From assembly GCA_938040735.1 (NCBI GenBank), contig CALHYE010000001.1, positions 110,414-174,413 of the forward strand: a stretch of DNA of 64,000 nucleotides, in the 5' to 3' direction. Positions 41,454-50,561 of this stretch are shown in pieces (position 1 is the first letter of the stretch; each line of letters opens with the position of its first letter). Source of the DNA: an uncultured Bellilinea sp. (GTDB taxonomy: Bacteria; Chloroflexota; Anaerolineae; Anaerolineales; Anaerolineaceae). Position numbers and translations under genes: made by a program. Below the pieces are notes generated by a model that worked only from the letters and a program-made list of their open reading frames with translations, did no database searches and had not been told where the DNA came from.

Positions 41454-42131
41454 TTATTGGAGAAAGGTTTGGATTGCCGTGCGCAGAAAGTCAAAACGCT
41501 CAATCAGCGCGGTGAGGGCGGCCGCCAGAACGCCAGCGTACAAAGCGCCGAGCGTGATGGCGATGAAAATTTGCCCGCCAAAGGCTGCCAATTGGACGAC
41601 CGCAGCCCGGGCAGGTTGTTGATTGGCTTTTCGGCGGGCGCTGAATTGAAAATAAATCAATGTGGAAACCGTGCCGATCAACAGAATGAGACCGCCCAGC
41701 AACTGGCTGCCTGCCTGCAAACCGCCGCCGCTTTGGGAAAGCGCAAAGGGTTGGATTGCGCCGCGGATTTGTCCAAAGAGGGTGCCGCTGACCGCTCCGC
41801 CGATGATGACCGCCGCTCCGCTGCCAACCAGAAACGCCATTGAAGGATTACCCAATGTTGTGAGGCGGGGAGATAACTTGAAAAGCAGCAGTAAACTCAG
41901 CGCTGCCGGCGCCAGCGCAAGCAGTTTTTCGGCAGGACTGCCAAATAAAAGCGGAGAGACCAGGCGCGGGACGATGACCTCAAATAACAGGATAACGGCA
42001 ACATATCCGGCAGAAACACCGACAAATAAGTAGACGACCAAACGAAAGAGGGGGTTATCCCCCAGGAGATAACTGAGGGTTAACAGGGTAAGTATAAAAG
42101 CAACCGCGGTCCAGGCAAAGTCAACATCCAT
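41454..42131 (-). CDS. Polytopic membrane protein, unknown family
   Basis: 225 residues with about six membrane segments and very few charged residues in between; a glycine-rich stretch precedes segment 5. Starts at ATG 42131, 5 bases after the DWL-protein stop. No transporter motif is recognised. Likely part of a membrane complex with the neighbouring gene products. Confidence 0.7.
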   Translation of the reverse strand: MDVDFAWTAVAFILTLLTLSYLLGDNPLFRLVVYLFVGVSAGYVAVILLFEVIVPRLVSPLLFGSPAEKLLALAPAALSLLLLFKLSPRLTTLGNPSMAFLVGSGAAVIIGGAVSGTLFGQIRGAIQPFALSQSGGGLQAGSQLLGGLILLIGTVSTLIYFQFSARRKANQQPARAAVVQLAAFGGQIFIAITLGALYAGVLAAALTALIERFDFLRTAIQTFLQ

Positions 42132-42136
42132 GGCGC

Positions 42137-44566
42137 TTATTTCCCCTTTTTTTCGGGCTTCTTGAACAACTGGTTCACCAGAGAATAAAGGCTAAAGAGG
42201 AGAATCAGAACGACAATTAACATCAACCCGGCCTGGTAGGCGTCCAGATAGCCCGGAGGAAGGCTGAGCGTGCGTCCCCTTAATTGCTGATAGGCTGCCA
42301 AACCGGGCAAACCAGCCAGCATGCCGGCTGACTGTCCATTTTGGACATAGGGCTGAATCATGGGCGCGGCTTGATTGCTGGCGATGATCAACAGGGGAGT
42401 TGTGTCTAACAACGGGCTGAGTTGTTCAATCCACAGCCGGCTGGTGTCGGTGTTGTCGCTGACCAGTAATACCGCCGCAAAGTCCGAAATCCGCTGGACG
42501 GGCTGGAAGGGCTCTCGATCCCAGGCGTAATTTCCAAACCGGTCGCGCGGAGCGGCCAGCGAAGGCTGGCTTGCCAGTGCGGCAATGGAGGAAACTCCCC
42601 CCGGCAGGTAACCCAAATTGAGAATTTGCCCGTCTGAAGCGGAGTTCAGCAGGAGTTCTTCTGCTAGAACGGCGCCGGTGGGATTAATGGAAACCATAAC
42701 GATGTTTTTGCCGGATTGCAGCAGGTCGTTGATCACCGGCGAGGCCACCGTGGAAATCTCTCCAGCGAGGGCGGGTTCAAAATCCACGGCGAGAAGGACA
42801 GGCGCATTCTGACCGGTGGTAGAGGTCAGGGATTGAATTTGAGAGAAGAAGGCTACATTCTCCGGAGCGAACAAAGCTGGCGGCGCAGCAAGGTTAACCC
42901 CTCCAATCAGGACAAACAAAACCGTTGCCGCCAGCAAAATCCCAATCAACATGCGGGCAAGGATTTGCGGGCCGGCGCTTTTTACTCTGCCGGAGGCGCG
43001 TCCTTGTTTTTCTTCTTGAAGAATGGTTTCCAGAAGGTTGGCGTAATTGCGCTGTTTTTCGTTGACCTGCAAACGAGCCGAATAAATCGCGGGTTTACTG
43101 TATTGGGTGATTAAGGCTTCCGCAGGAAGCACACCCTGAAAACCGGAGAGCGGCCCGCTGGTTTCAATTCGCTGATCCTCATCTGCGCCTACCCGGCCGG
43201 GTGCGACCGCTTCAATCGGGCGCATGGCTTCCAGCCAGCCGGGTAGTTCGGCCGGTTCGAGGGCGGCTTCCCCTTCTGCAAGAGGGGTAGGCGATGCGAT
43301 GGGAGATTCGAGGATTTGCTCGTCGAACCATTCCGGCAGCTCTTCGCTGATAAAAGGAGAAACCTCAAATTCTTCTTCGGCTGGGGGTTGGTCGGTTGGC
43401 GTTTCAAAGGTGAATGCAGAGGGGGTGCCCTCCGCCCAGGAGGGGATTTCCTCCAAGAAGGATGTGAAATCCTCTGCCTCTGCCGCTTGTTCCCCGCCTG
43501 AAACGACTGGGAGTTCGCTTTCGAGTGCGGTTAGGCTCTCTTCAAGGGATGGGACGGCTGTCAGCCAGTCTTCTTCTTCGGATTGTGATGGCGGGGTTTC
43601 GGCAGAAAAAATTTCCTCAGGGATGGTTTCCGGTAAATTTTCCTCGTCCTGAATACCCGCTTCTTCAAAGGTCAGCGATTCGGCGGAGAGTTCTTCGCCG
43701 GTTTGCGGCCATCCTTCTTCTGGCTGGGCAACCGGCGGTTCACCTTGAATGAGGGAGGATTCAGAGGTTCCTTCAAAGGCCTCAAAAGCCTTTAACCAGT
43801 CTTCACCGGTTTCGGCGGGGGATTGTTCCTGGTCTGTAAAAGCGGATGGAGTTGGCTCAAATGTTTCAAATGACTTGAGCCAGTCCGGTTCTTCTTCCGG
43901 CGAGGTGGGGAAGGATTTCTGCTCCGCCTCTTCCTCTTCTTTGAACAGACTCGAAATTTCCAACCAGTCGTCGGAGGTTTCTTCCGCTACAGAGGGCTTT
44001 TTTTCTGCCGTTTCTTCGGGTTGTTCAATGCCTTTCAGCCAGTCCGGTAATTGATCTTCACTCATTTCCAGTTCTTCATCACCAGCTGCGAAAGACGGAG
44101 CAGGCGTTGAGGGCGGCGTCTCGCTTTTTTCCTCTGAACTGACCAGCGACAGCCAATCCGGCAGAGGTAGTTCTTCCTCACCGCCGCTTTCAACCGAGGC
44201 CGATTCGGCCTGACTTGGAGCGATTTCTACATCTTTCAACCAGTCGGGGAGTTCTTCTTCGGCTGCTTTGTCGGGTTGACCTTCTTCGTCTGCAAGTTCT
44301 TCTTGCGAGCGTTGGCGGATTCGCGCCAGCCAGTCTGGCACTTCTTCTGTAAAAGGCGGGTTTTCCGATGATGTCGATTCGTCTCTTTCGGTTTCGGGTG
44401 GGGGTTCGGTATCTTCCCGCAAGGATTTCAGCCAATCGTCATCCTCCCCCGAAAATGGAAAAGGACTTGAAGGGGAAGACTCAAACAGGAAGCGATGACA
44501 TTTTTTGCATTCAATCGCGTCGGTTGGGTTTGAAGCCCCGCAATGAGGACAAATAATCTCGCTCAT
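42137..44566 (-). CDS. Zinc-ribbon protein with repeated DWL motifs and two membrane segments
   Basis: 809 residues. An N-terminal zinc ribbon (C6, C9, C20, C23) is followed by a very acidic, low-complexity region (about 35-480) that repeats a short (P/D/E)DWL(K/A/S) motif: nine clear copies and about four variants (such as PEWF, PGWL). A membrane helix (about 547-568), an external alpha/beta domain (570-775) and a final helix with a basic tail (about 783-809) complete it. The repeats look like docking peptides on a disordered arm. No known family or function. Fourth gene of the operon. Confidence 0.8.
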   Translation of the reverse strand: MSEIICPHCGASNPTDAIECKKCHRFLFESSPSSPFPFSGEDDDWLKSLREDTEPPPETERDESTSSENPPFTEEVPDWLARIRQRSQEELADEEGQPDKAAEEELPDWLKDVEIAPSQAESASVESGGEEELPLPDWLSLVSSEEKSETPPSTPAPSFAAGDEELEMSEDQLPDWLKGIEQPEETAEKKPSVAEETSDDWLEISSLFKEEEEAEQKSFPTSPEEEPDWLKSFETFEPTPSAFTDQEQSPAETGEDWLKAFEAFEGTSESSLIQGEPPVAQPEEGWPQTGEELSAESLTFEEAGIQDEENLPETIPEEIFSAETPPSQSEEEDWLTAVPSLEESLTALESELPVVSGGEQAAEAEDFTSFLEEIPSWAEGTPSAFTFETPTDQPPAEEEFEVSPFISEELPEWFDEQILESPIASPTPLAEGEAALEPAELPGWLEAMRPIEAVAPGRVGADEDQRIETSGPLSGFQGVLPAEALITQYSKPAIYSARLQVNEKQRNYANLLETILQEEKQGRASGRVKSAGPQILARMLIGILLAATVLFVLIGGVNLAAPPALFAPENVAFFSQIQSLTSTTGQNAPVLLAVDFEPALAGEISTVASPVINDLLQSGKNIVMVSINPTGAVLAEELLLNSASDGQILNLGYLPGGVSSIAALASQPSLAAPRDRFGNYAWDREPFQPVQRISDFAAVLLVSDNTDTSRLWIEQLSPLLDTTPLLIIASNQAAPMIQPYVQNGQSAGMLAGLPGLAAYQQLRGRTLSLPPGYLDAYQAGLMLIVVLILLFSLYSLVNQLFKKPEKKGK

Positions 44567-44569
44567 AGA

Positions 44570-45187
44570 TTATCCACTGTAAGGCCGGTCTGCCCCAATG
44601 AGGATGCGCAAACCGGTTGTGATACTGCCCAATGCAATGCCCAACAAAATACCCCTTGCTCCGGCAATCGGCAGGGTATTGAGCGCAGCCAACAATTCCT
44701 TTACGAAGGGGAGATTTTCGGAGACATTCAAAAATCCGCTTAATAAAATCAGGAAAAGAATGGTGCTGGCAGTGAATAAAACTGCCAGCCAGCCGCGTTT
44801 GCGTTGAAATAGACGGATGCTGGCGTAAGTCAGAGTAACGGTCAGCACACCCATTAAACTGGCTTCCACCGGAAATTGAATGTGGGTGACAATTTTTTGA
44901 AAGTCAGGATCGGTCGGACTGAGAATCAGGCCGGCTGCAAAGGTTGCCACAAATGCCAGCAGAAGAATAATGCTGTAATAATCGCGTTCGCGGGCAGAGT
45001 TTAATTTGCGCCAGTGAACGCTTAAGAGATTGAGGATGGCAATCAATCCGGCTGTGGCTGCTACCGGTATTGTCCACGAAAGCAGAATTTGGCGGATAGG
45101 TAGCAGCACGGGCAGGGGTAAAAAAGCTCCCACTAAAACCAGCAGCCCTGTAGCAATTGCAAAAGCGGTTGAGATAGGCGCTCTCAT
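44570..45187 (-). CDS. Polytopic membrane protein, unknown family
   Basis: 205 residues with six predicted membrane segments; a charged loop (HWRKLNSARERDY) follows the second. ATGA overlap with the upstream gene and 3 bases from the next, so strict co-expression is expected. No recognised motif. Confidence 0.7.
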   Translation of the reverse strand: MRAPISTAFAIATGLLVLVGAFLPLPVLLPIRQILLSWTIPVAATAGLIAILNLLSVHWRKLNSARERDYYSIILLLAFVATFAAGLILSPTDPDFQKIVTHIQFPVEASLMGVLTVTLTYASIRLFQRKRGWLAVLFTASTILFLILLSGFLNVSENLPFVKELLAALNTLPIAGARGILLGIALGSITTGLRILIGADRPYSG

Positions 45188-45933
45188 ACGAACCCCAGCA
45201 ATTTCAAAATTGAACCTGCGATAATGACAATAATGACACCCCAGCGGAGAATATCCTGTACTTGAAGGCTGGCGGTGTATACCGGCCCGCTGTTAAGATA
45301 GGCGGGGATGGCAAATAATTCTTCCCCGATCAGGGTTTCCTGGCTGCTGGTGAAAAGCGCCGCCTGTGCGCTGAGCGAATCGGTGGCAGCCAGGGTAAAA
45401 GATTCCTGCTGATCGCCAGCTTCCATCAAGAGCGCAATTTCGGGGCCAAAGTTACCGATTGCCAGATGAGCGGATACATTTTCACCGTCGGTAATCGGCA
45501 AAGCCCCGGCGATGTATGAAAACGAGGTGGGGCCGGTTAATCGGCCGCGACTCGGGTCATACAATTCCAGTTGATTGATTTGACGGTAAGCCGCCCGCAG
45601 CGTATCCTGACTGAGCAAGGTCAAAGCGCCCTCGCCGCTGGTGGCTAAAGGAGGACGGTCACTGATGCTGCTTACCCGCGCAATTCGCTCCAGTGTGGTC
45701 AATCCAACCAGTCCAGCGGCGCTGGTTGAAGCCGGCAGGCCGGCTTTTCCTAAGGTGATGTGGATGCGGGTGCCGTTTTCGACAGCCAGTCCAATCGCCT
45801 GCCGAAGGCGTTCAAAAGCCGGAAGTGGACGGATTCCGCTGCGGAGAATATTCCGCTGCAGGGTCAACAACAGGATCAATCCCGCAGTGACCGCTATCAA
45901 CGCCAACGCGATGATCGCTTCCACCATCATCAT
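45184..45933 (-). CDS. Two-pass membrane protein, possibly DUF6754-like
   Basis: 249 residues: an N-terminal membrane segment (about 4-25), a soluble domain (35-220) with many small residues (GTRIHITLGKAGLPASTSAAGLVGL), and a C-terminal segment (about 228-247). The gly/ala-rich core recalls DUF6754 proteins, but I cannot confirm this by eye. Overlaps both neighbours by ATGA. Confidence 0.65.
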   Translation of the reverse strand: MMMVEAIIALALIAVTAGLILLLTLQRNILRSGIRPLPAFERLRQAIGLAVENGTRIHITLGKAGLPASTSAAGLVGLTTLERIARVSSISDRPPLATSGEGALTLLSQDTLRAAYRQINQLELYDPSRGRLTGPTSFSYIAGALPITDGENVSAHLAIGNFGPEIALLMEAGDQQESFTLAATDSLSAQAALFTSSQETLIGEELFAIPAYLNSGPVYTASLQVQDILRWGVIIVIIAGSILKLLGFV

Positions 45934-46184
45934 TCAACCTCCCCGCGCAGGTATGCAATGAAATGCCGGCTGCGCTGATTGTCCTCTAAGAGGTTTGCCA
46001 GTTCAATCCAATTGCTTCTAGAAGGGGTGAACGTTTCAAGAAGCGGCATTCCGGCGTAAACAACTTGGGCTGCAAGGATTTTGAGCGGACCGGCAGCTTC
46101 AAGCAGGGTGATGGTAATTTCCTCAAGGTTTCTTTCCCTGAGGAAACTTGCCCATTTTGGCCAGCAGGATTTAACCTCTTGCAT
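45930..46184 (-). CDS. Small soluble protein, first gene of the eight-gene operon
   Basis: 84 residues, mixed alpha/beta, no membrane segment. The -10 box TATACT ends 6 bases before the ATG with no ribosome site, so the operon mRNA probably begins at or next to this start codon. Function unknown; the stop overlaps the next start (ATGA). Confidence 0.7.
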   Translation of the reverse strand: MQEVKSCWPKWASFLRERNLEEITITLLEAAGPLKILAAQVVYAGMPLLETFTPSRSNWIELANLLEDNQRSRHFIAYLRGEVE

Positions 46185-46190
46185 GGTATC

Positions 46191-46196
46191 AGTATA
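46191..46196 (-). promoter_or_regulatory. -10 box of the eight-gene operon
   Basis: Minus-strand TATACT, 6 bases before ATG 46184. No convincing -35 is seen. Confidence 0.5.
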
Positions 46197-46252
46197 GCAT
46201 AATTTTTTAAATGCAATTTTTTAGAGGGGATATCCTCTCCCAGATGATCATT

Positions 46253-46996
46253 TCAGGTCAACGGCGCTTCCCAGAGGGCGCTTCCCCCGCCTTTTTGCCA
46301 GTAATGGGAGATGGCCTTTCTCATTTCATCTGTACTAGACCAAAAAGTGCTGATTTGAGATGCATAGCAGGCGATGGCATCCTGCCATGCTCGACAGCCG
46401 CTCAGCGATATGGGGATTTGATGATCCTGCCATTGAGGGGATAGGTGTTCGTGCAGCTTTCCGGCTTCTTGCAGTAAATAGGGATAATCGGCATAATACC
46501 AGAGCGGTCTGCCAAGCCATTCAGCGGCGGTGCGGGTCAGGTGGTGATCTACATGTCCACCCAAAGTCAGTGGGCAAACAATGCGGGCAGCGGCAGGGAT
46601 GTGAGCGGCTAATTGCTTTGCCAGTTGAACCGCCAAAGGAATCTCCACCTCCGGTAATGGTTGGAAAAGAGCTTCATTGGTGGTGATTAACGGCTCACCG
46701 GTTTTTGGGTTTCGGCGGTAAATGCAATCGGGGATATTGAGATGAAAGGGAAGGGCGCCGAGAATACGACAGGCGGCAAGGTCTTCCTGCCGACGGGTTT
46801 CCTGAGAATCGCGTGCGCTGACTCCCCAGCGATGGTGAAGCATTTCAGCCAAGGGTGAAAGTTCACCCGGCGGCGGGTTACCGGCGCAGATGGTGCAAAT
46901 TTCGACCCGCTCCCCCTTTTGGATGAGCTCATAAATCAATCCTCCGCAAGAAAGCACCGCATCATCCAGATGAGGGGAGAGAAAGATCCAATCCAT
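46253..46996 (-). CDS. PIG-L family deacetylase
   Basis: 247 residues. The zinc motif SPHLDDAVLSCGG (residues 7-19; H9, D11, D12 region) and GGHVDHH (about 147-153) identify a PIG-L/LmbE-type N-acetyl-sugar deacetylase. Relatives deacetylate GlcNAc-inositol, bacillithiol precursors or glycans; the substrate is unknown. A TACAAT box (47005-47010) ends 8 bases before the ATG. Confidence 0.9.
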   Translation of the reverse strand: MDWIFLSPHLDDAVLSCGGLIYELIQKGERVEICTICAGNPPPGELSPLAEMLHHRWGVSARDSQETRRQEDLAACRILGALPFHLNIPDCIYRRNPKTGEPLITTNEALFQPLPEVEIPLAVQLAKQLAAHIPAAARIVCPLTLGGHVDHHLTRTAAEWLGRPLWYYADYPYLLQEAGKLHEHLSPQWQDHQIPISLSGCRAWQDAIACYASQISTFWSSTDEMRKAISHYWQKGGGSALWEAPLT

Positions 46997-47004
46997 ACCG
47001 CCTT

Positions 47005-47010
47005 ATTGTA
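47005..47010 (-). promoter_or_regulatory. -10 box of the PIG-L gene
   Basis: Minus-strand TACAAT, 8 bases before the ATG at 46996; leaderless layout. Confidence 0.45.
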
Positions 47011-47054
47011 CCATTTTGGACGGGGCATGATACAATTTGATCAGGAGGTGCGTT

Positions 47055-47363
47055 GTGGGTTGGCTGGATTTTCTATTTGAGAAGAAACCGTACCCTTCCA
47101 GTATGCAGGCTGAAATTGAACGCCTGATTGATGAACTTGTCCGCATCGGTCAAAAGGAAGATTTTCTTTCGGAACGGTCGGGTGGATCCTTCAATGCCCA
47201 ATGCCGGCATGTTCGGGCGCGTGAAATCGGCCTCCGGTTGGATCAGGTTGGCGGTGTGGCGCTGATGGAGTATGTGTTGAAAAAAGTGCGCCGGCGTACA
47301 GGCGATACGCTGGCAAACCATCTTGCCTATGCCTGGTCAGAAATCGGCAAGTGGGTTCCATGA
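47055..47363 (+). CDS. Small conserved hypothetical protein
   Basis: 102 residues from GTG 47055, chosen because AGGAGG lies 6 bases upstream. A helical protein (MQAEIERLIDELVRIGQK...) with a conserved-looking Cys/His patch (NAQCRHVRAREIG) in the middle. No known domain. A TACAAT box lies at 47031-47036. Confidence 0.65.
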   Translation: MGWLDFLFEKKPYPSSMQAEIERLIDELVRIGQKEDFLSERSGGSFNAQCRHVRAREIGLRLDQVGGVALMEYVLKKVRRRTGDTLANHLAYAWSEIGKWVP

Positions 47364-47371
47364 GCGACCGC

Positions 47372-47400
47372 TTGACAGCCTGAATGGGTTGCGGTAGGAT
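47372..47400 (+). promoter_or_regulatory. Promoter of the P-type ATPase gene
   Basis: A consensus TTGACA (47372-47377), 17 bases, TAGGAT (47395-47400). Transcription should start near 47407, at the first base of the riboswitch. Confidence 0.8.
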
Positions 47401-47407
47401 TGAGCAA

Positions 47408-47532
47408 GTAATGGGGAGTAGCCTCCTCTCACAGGACGGGTTGTCGTCAAAACGAAGCCAACGGCTTCCGGCAGCCCGAACGCATTAATCAGCGTTTGGC
47501 AAGACCATCACTATTCTGTGATGGTCTTTTTT
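47408..47532 (+). promoter_or_regulatory. yybP-ykoY manganese riboswitch with intrinsic terminator
   Basis: The conserved core is present: TGGGGAGTAGC (47412-47422), TGTCGTCA (47442-47449), a middle stem, and GGCAAGACCATCA (47498-47510). The terminator hairpin GACCATCAC / GTGATGGTC (47503-47511 / 47518-47526) is followed by six T. The 3' strand of aptamer stem P1 (GACCA) is also the 5' arm of the terminator. Manganese binding, by holding P1 together, should prevent termination and switch the gene ON, as established for this class. The element fits a Mn-exporting ATPase downstream. Confidence 0.92.
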
Positions 47533-47563
47533 ATATCGCGAACAAAATTGGAGCAATCTAGCC

Positions 47564-50320
47564 ATGAAGAACTGGTATACAAAATCTCTCTCTGATATTG
47601 AAGTGGAACTTTCAACGGATTTGAAACAGGGGCTGACTTCGGCGGAAGCCGAGAAAAGGCGGGCCAAGTACGGGCCGAACGAATTGATTGAACGCGGCTT
47701 GAAAAGCCCCTGGAAAATATTGCTGGAACAACTGACCGAGATCATGGTTGTGATCCTGATGATATCGGCGGTCATTTCCATTTTGCTTCACGAAGTAACC
47801 GATGCCATTGTAATTTTGATCATTGTAGTGTTGAACGCGCTGCTGGGGTTTACGCAGGAGTACCGCGCTGAGAGGGCGATGGCTGCCTTGAAAAAAATGG
47901 CCGCGCCCAAGGTCAAAGTCCACCGGGATGGGCATTTGATCGAGATTTCTTCCCGTGAGTTGGTGCCGGGGGATGTCGTTCAATTGGATGCGGGAGATGC
48001 TGTGCCGGCGGATTGCCGCTTGATTGAGGCGGTCAACCTGCGCGTTCAGGAGTCGGTGTTGACGGGTGAGTCTGAGCCGGTTGAAAAAAACACTCAGGTA
48101 ATCCAGGCGGAGAATATCCCACTAGGAGACCAGCGCAACATGGTGTTCATGGGTACCGTAACGACTTACGGGCGCGGTTCGGCAGTGGTTGTGCAAACCG
48201 GCATGCAAACGGAGCTGGGCCGAATTGCCGATATGATTCAGGGGGTTGGACAGGAAGCCACACCCCTCCAAAAACGGCTGGAGCAACTGGGTAAAGGTTT
48301 GGCTGTGGCTGCGTTGGTCATTGTAGGGATTGTCTTTGGATTGGGGGTATTGCGCGGCGAGCCGATCCGCCTTATGTTTCAGACGGCAATCAGCATGGCG
48401 GTTGCAGCAGTGCCGGAAGGCTTGCCGGCGGTGGTGACCATCGCATTGGCGCTCGGCGCTCAACGAATGCTCCAACGGCGGGCATTAATCCGTAAGTTGC
48501 CGGCGGTGGAGACGCTTGGTTCGGTGACCACCATTTGTTCCGATAAAACCGGCACACTGACCGAAAACCGTATGACCGTTACGGTTGTGGATGTGGCAGG
48601 TAACCGGATTGACTTTCTGGAAGAGGTACAAAATTACTCACCGACTCTGCCCGAGAGGCAAAAAGTTGAACCGGTACTGGTTGAACATCCAGCGGTAGCC
48701 TTACTGCTATTGGGTGGAACGCTTTGCAATGACGCTGTCATTGAAGTTAATGAAACTGCAAGAGGCGGTTTTGTTTCGGTTGGAGATCCGACCGAAGGCG
48801 CACTGGTGATTGCCGGAGCGCGGGCGGGTTTGTGGAAGGAAGAATTGGAAAAAGCCTTGCCGCGCGTGGCTGAATTGCCGTTTGACTCCGAACGTAAACG
48901 CATGACCACCGTTCACCGGCTGGATCATAGCGAACTGCCGGAGATCTTGAAAACAGCTGAGCGGGTCATCTCCAGTGAAATCTGGCAGCCCTATATTTCC
49001 ATAACCAAAGGGGCGGTGGATAGTCTTCTCGAAGTGTGCAACCGCGTTTGGGTGGATGATCGCAGCGTGACTCTCGATGCGGAATGGCGGAAGCGGATCG
49101 AAAAAGCCAACGAAGAAATGGCGATGAAGGGGATGCGGGTGTTGGGGGTGGCTTTTCGGCTTTGTCCGCCGGAGCAGGTGGAAGGATGTGAACAGCCGGA
49201 AGAAAAAGATTTGATTTTTGTCGGGATGGTGGGGATGATTGACCCGGCCCGGCCGGAGGTGAAAGATGCCGTCGCAACCGCAAAGTCGGCGGGCGTGCGT
49301 CCAATCATGATCACCGGAGACCACCCATTGACCGCTTTGCACATCGCGCGGGAGCTGGGCATCACCACCCCGGACGGCGAAGCCATTACCGGTCAGCAAC
49401 TGGCTGGCATGAGCGTGGAGGAACTTAAGAAAGCGTTAGATCACATTTCGGTTTTTGCACGGGTTTCCCCTGAACACAAGTTGAAGATCGTTCAGGCTTT
49501 GCAAGAAAAAGGCGAAATTGTTGCCATGACCGGCGATGGGGTCAATGATGCGCCCGCGCTGAAGAAAGCCGATATTGGGGTAGCCATGGGTATCACCGGT
49601 ACCGATGTTTCCAAAGAAGCGGCGGATATGGTTTTGCTGGATGATAATTTTGCCACAATTGTGGCTGCCATTGAGGAGGGCCGGCGGATTTATGACAACA
49701 TCCGCAAATTTATCAAGTACACGTTGACCTCCAATGCCGGTGAAATCTGGGTCATGCTGGCCGGGCCGTTTTTGGGCATGCCTCTGCCGCTGACGCCGAT
49801 TCAAATTTTGTGGGTCAATCTTGTGACAGATGGTTTACCCGGGCTGGCGTTGACGGTAGAGCCGGCTGAACGGGATGCCATGCAGCGCAAACCATTCCCG
49901 CCAAAGGAGAATGTTTTTGCTAGGGGAATGGCGCGCGATATTTTGTGGATTGGCCTGTGGATGGGTCTGGTTTCTCTGGCGGCAGGCTTGTGGGCTTTGA
50001 ATACCGGAAGGGTGGAAACCTGGCAAACTATGGTATTCACTACCCTCACCCTGGCGCAGATGGGCAATGTGCTGGCAACCCGCTCTAATCGCGATTCTTT
50101 GTTTCAAATCGGCTTGCTCTCCAATAAATCTCTTTTGGGAGCGGTCTTACTCACCTTTGTTTTGCAAATGGCGGTTGTGTACGTGCCGTTTTTACAAAAT
50201 ATCTTCAACACCCGCGCCCTGCCTTTGGAGGACTTGCTGGTCAGCCTTGGGATGAGCACGCTCGTCTTTATCGGTGTAGAAATTTTCAAATGGGTGCGGC
50301 GCAAAAGAGAATCGGTTTAG
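47564..50320 (+). CDS. P2-type cation-transporting ATPase, probable manganese exporter
   Basis: 918 residues: an N-terminal cation-ATPase domain, TGES (actuator, about 167), PEGLPA in membrane segment 4, phosphorylated D327 in [16 protein letters not shown] (about 656) and a six-helix C-terminal end with NLVTDGLPG. This is the Ca2+/Mn2+ (PacL/SERCA-like) class. The yybP-ykoY riboswitch in front argues for Mn2+ as the main substrate; L. lactis YoaB is a comparable riboswitch-controlled ATPase. Calcium cannot be excluded. A modest GGAG lies upstream of the ATG. Confidence 0.93.
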   Translation: MKNWYTKSLSDIEVELSTDLKQGLTSAEAEKRRAKYGPNELIERGLKSPWKILLEQLTEIMVVILMISAVISILLHEVTDAIVILIIVVLNALLGFTQEYRAERAMAALKKMAAPKVKVHRDGHLIEISSRELVPGDVVQLDAGDAVPADCRLIEAVNLRVQESVLTGESEPVEKNTQVIQAENIPLGDQRNMVFMGTVTTYGRGSAVVVQTGMQTELGRIADMIQGVGQEATPLQKRLEQLGKGLAVAALVIVGIVFGLGVLRGEPIRLMFQTAISMAVAAVPEGLPAVVTIALALGAQRMLQRRALIRKLPAVETLGSVTTICSDKTGTLTENRMTVTVVDVAGNRIDFLEEVQNYSPTLPERQKVEPVLVEHPAVALLLLGGTLCNDAVIEVNETARGGFVSVGDPTEGALVIAGARAGLWKEELEKALPRVAELPFDSERKRMTTVHRLDHSELPEILKTAERVISSEIWQPYISITKGAVDSLLEVCNRVWVDDRSVTLDAEWRKRIEKANEEMAMKGMRVLGVAFRLCPPEQVEGCEQPEEKDLIFVGMVGMIDPARPEVKDAVATAKSAGVRPIMITGDHPLTALHIARELGITTPDGEAITGQQLAGMSVEELKKALDHISVFARVSPEHKLKIVQALQEKGEIVAMTGDGVNDAPALKKADIGVAMGITGTDVSKEAADMVLLDDNFATIVAAIEEGRRIYDNIRKFIKYTLTSNAGEIWVMLAGPFLGMPLPLTPIQILWVNLVTDGLPGLALTVEPAERDAMQRKPFPPKENVFARGMARDILWIGLWMGLVSLAAGLWALNTGRVETWQTMVFTTLTLAQMGNVLATRSNRDSLFQIGLLSNKSLLGAVLLTFVLQMAVVYVPFLQNIFNTRALPLEDLLVSLGMSTLVFIGVEIFKWVRRKRESV

Positions 50321-50348
50321 GCAAAGGGTGATCTGGGTACAAACCATG

Positions 50349-50376
50349 TTTCCCTCCGCTGCTTGGCGGAGGGAAA
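50349..50376 (+). terminator. Terminator after the P-type ATPase gene
   Basis: An 11-bp stem (50349-50359 / 50366-50376) with a 6-base loop, followed after a few bases by an AT-rich stretch with TTTTTT (50387-50391 region). The following AT-rich gap to 50561 holds one more small hairpin (50511-50525) and no gene. Confidence 0.7.
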
Positions 50377-50561
50377 TACTTTAAATTTTTTGAATAACTA
50401 AAGGAGTGAGAAATCCAACTATTGATTTAATTAGGATTGAGGTATAGAATTTGAACAACTAAAAAATATGATTTGAAGCGATAAAAAATTATAAAATTTT
50501 GGCGCGCTTAATCCCCTTTGGGGATGAAACTTTCAATAGATGTTAATGTTCAGGAGAATAT

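Noticed and set aside
50505..50532. Hairpin with GATGAAAC end resembling the end of a CRISPR repeat
   Set aside because: Only one copy; no spacer-repeat periodicity and no cas gene anywhere in the window.
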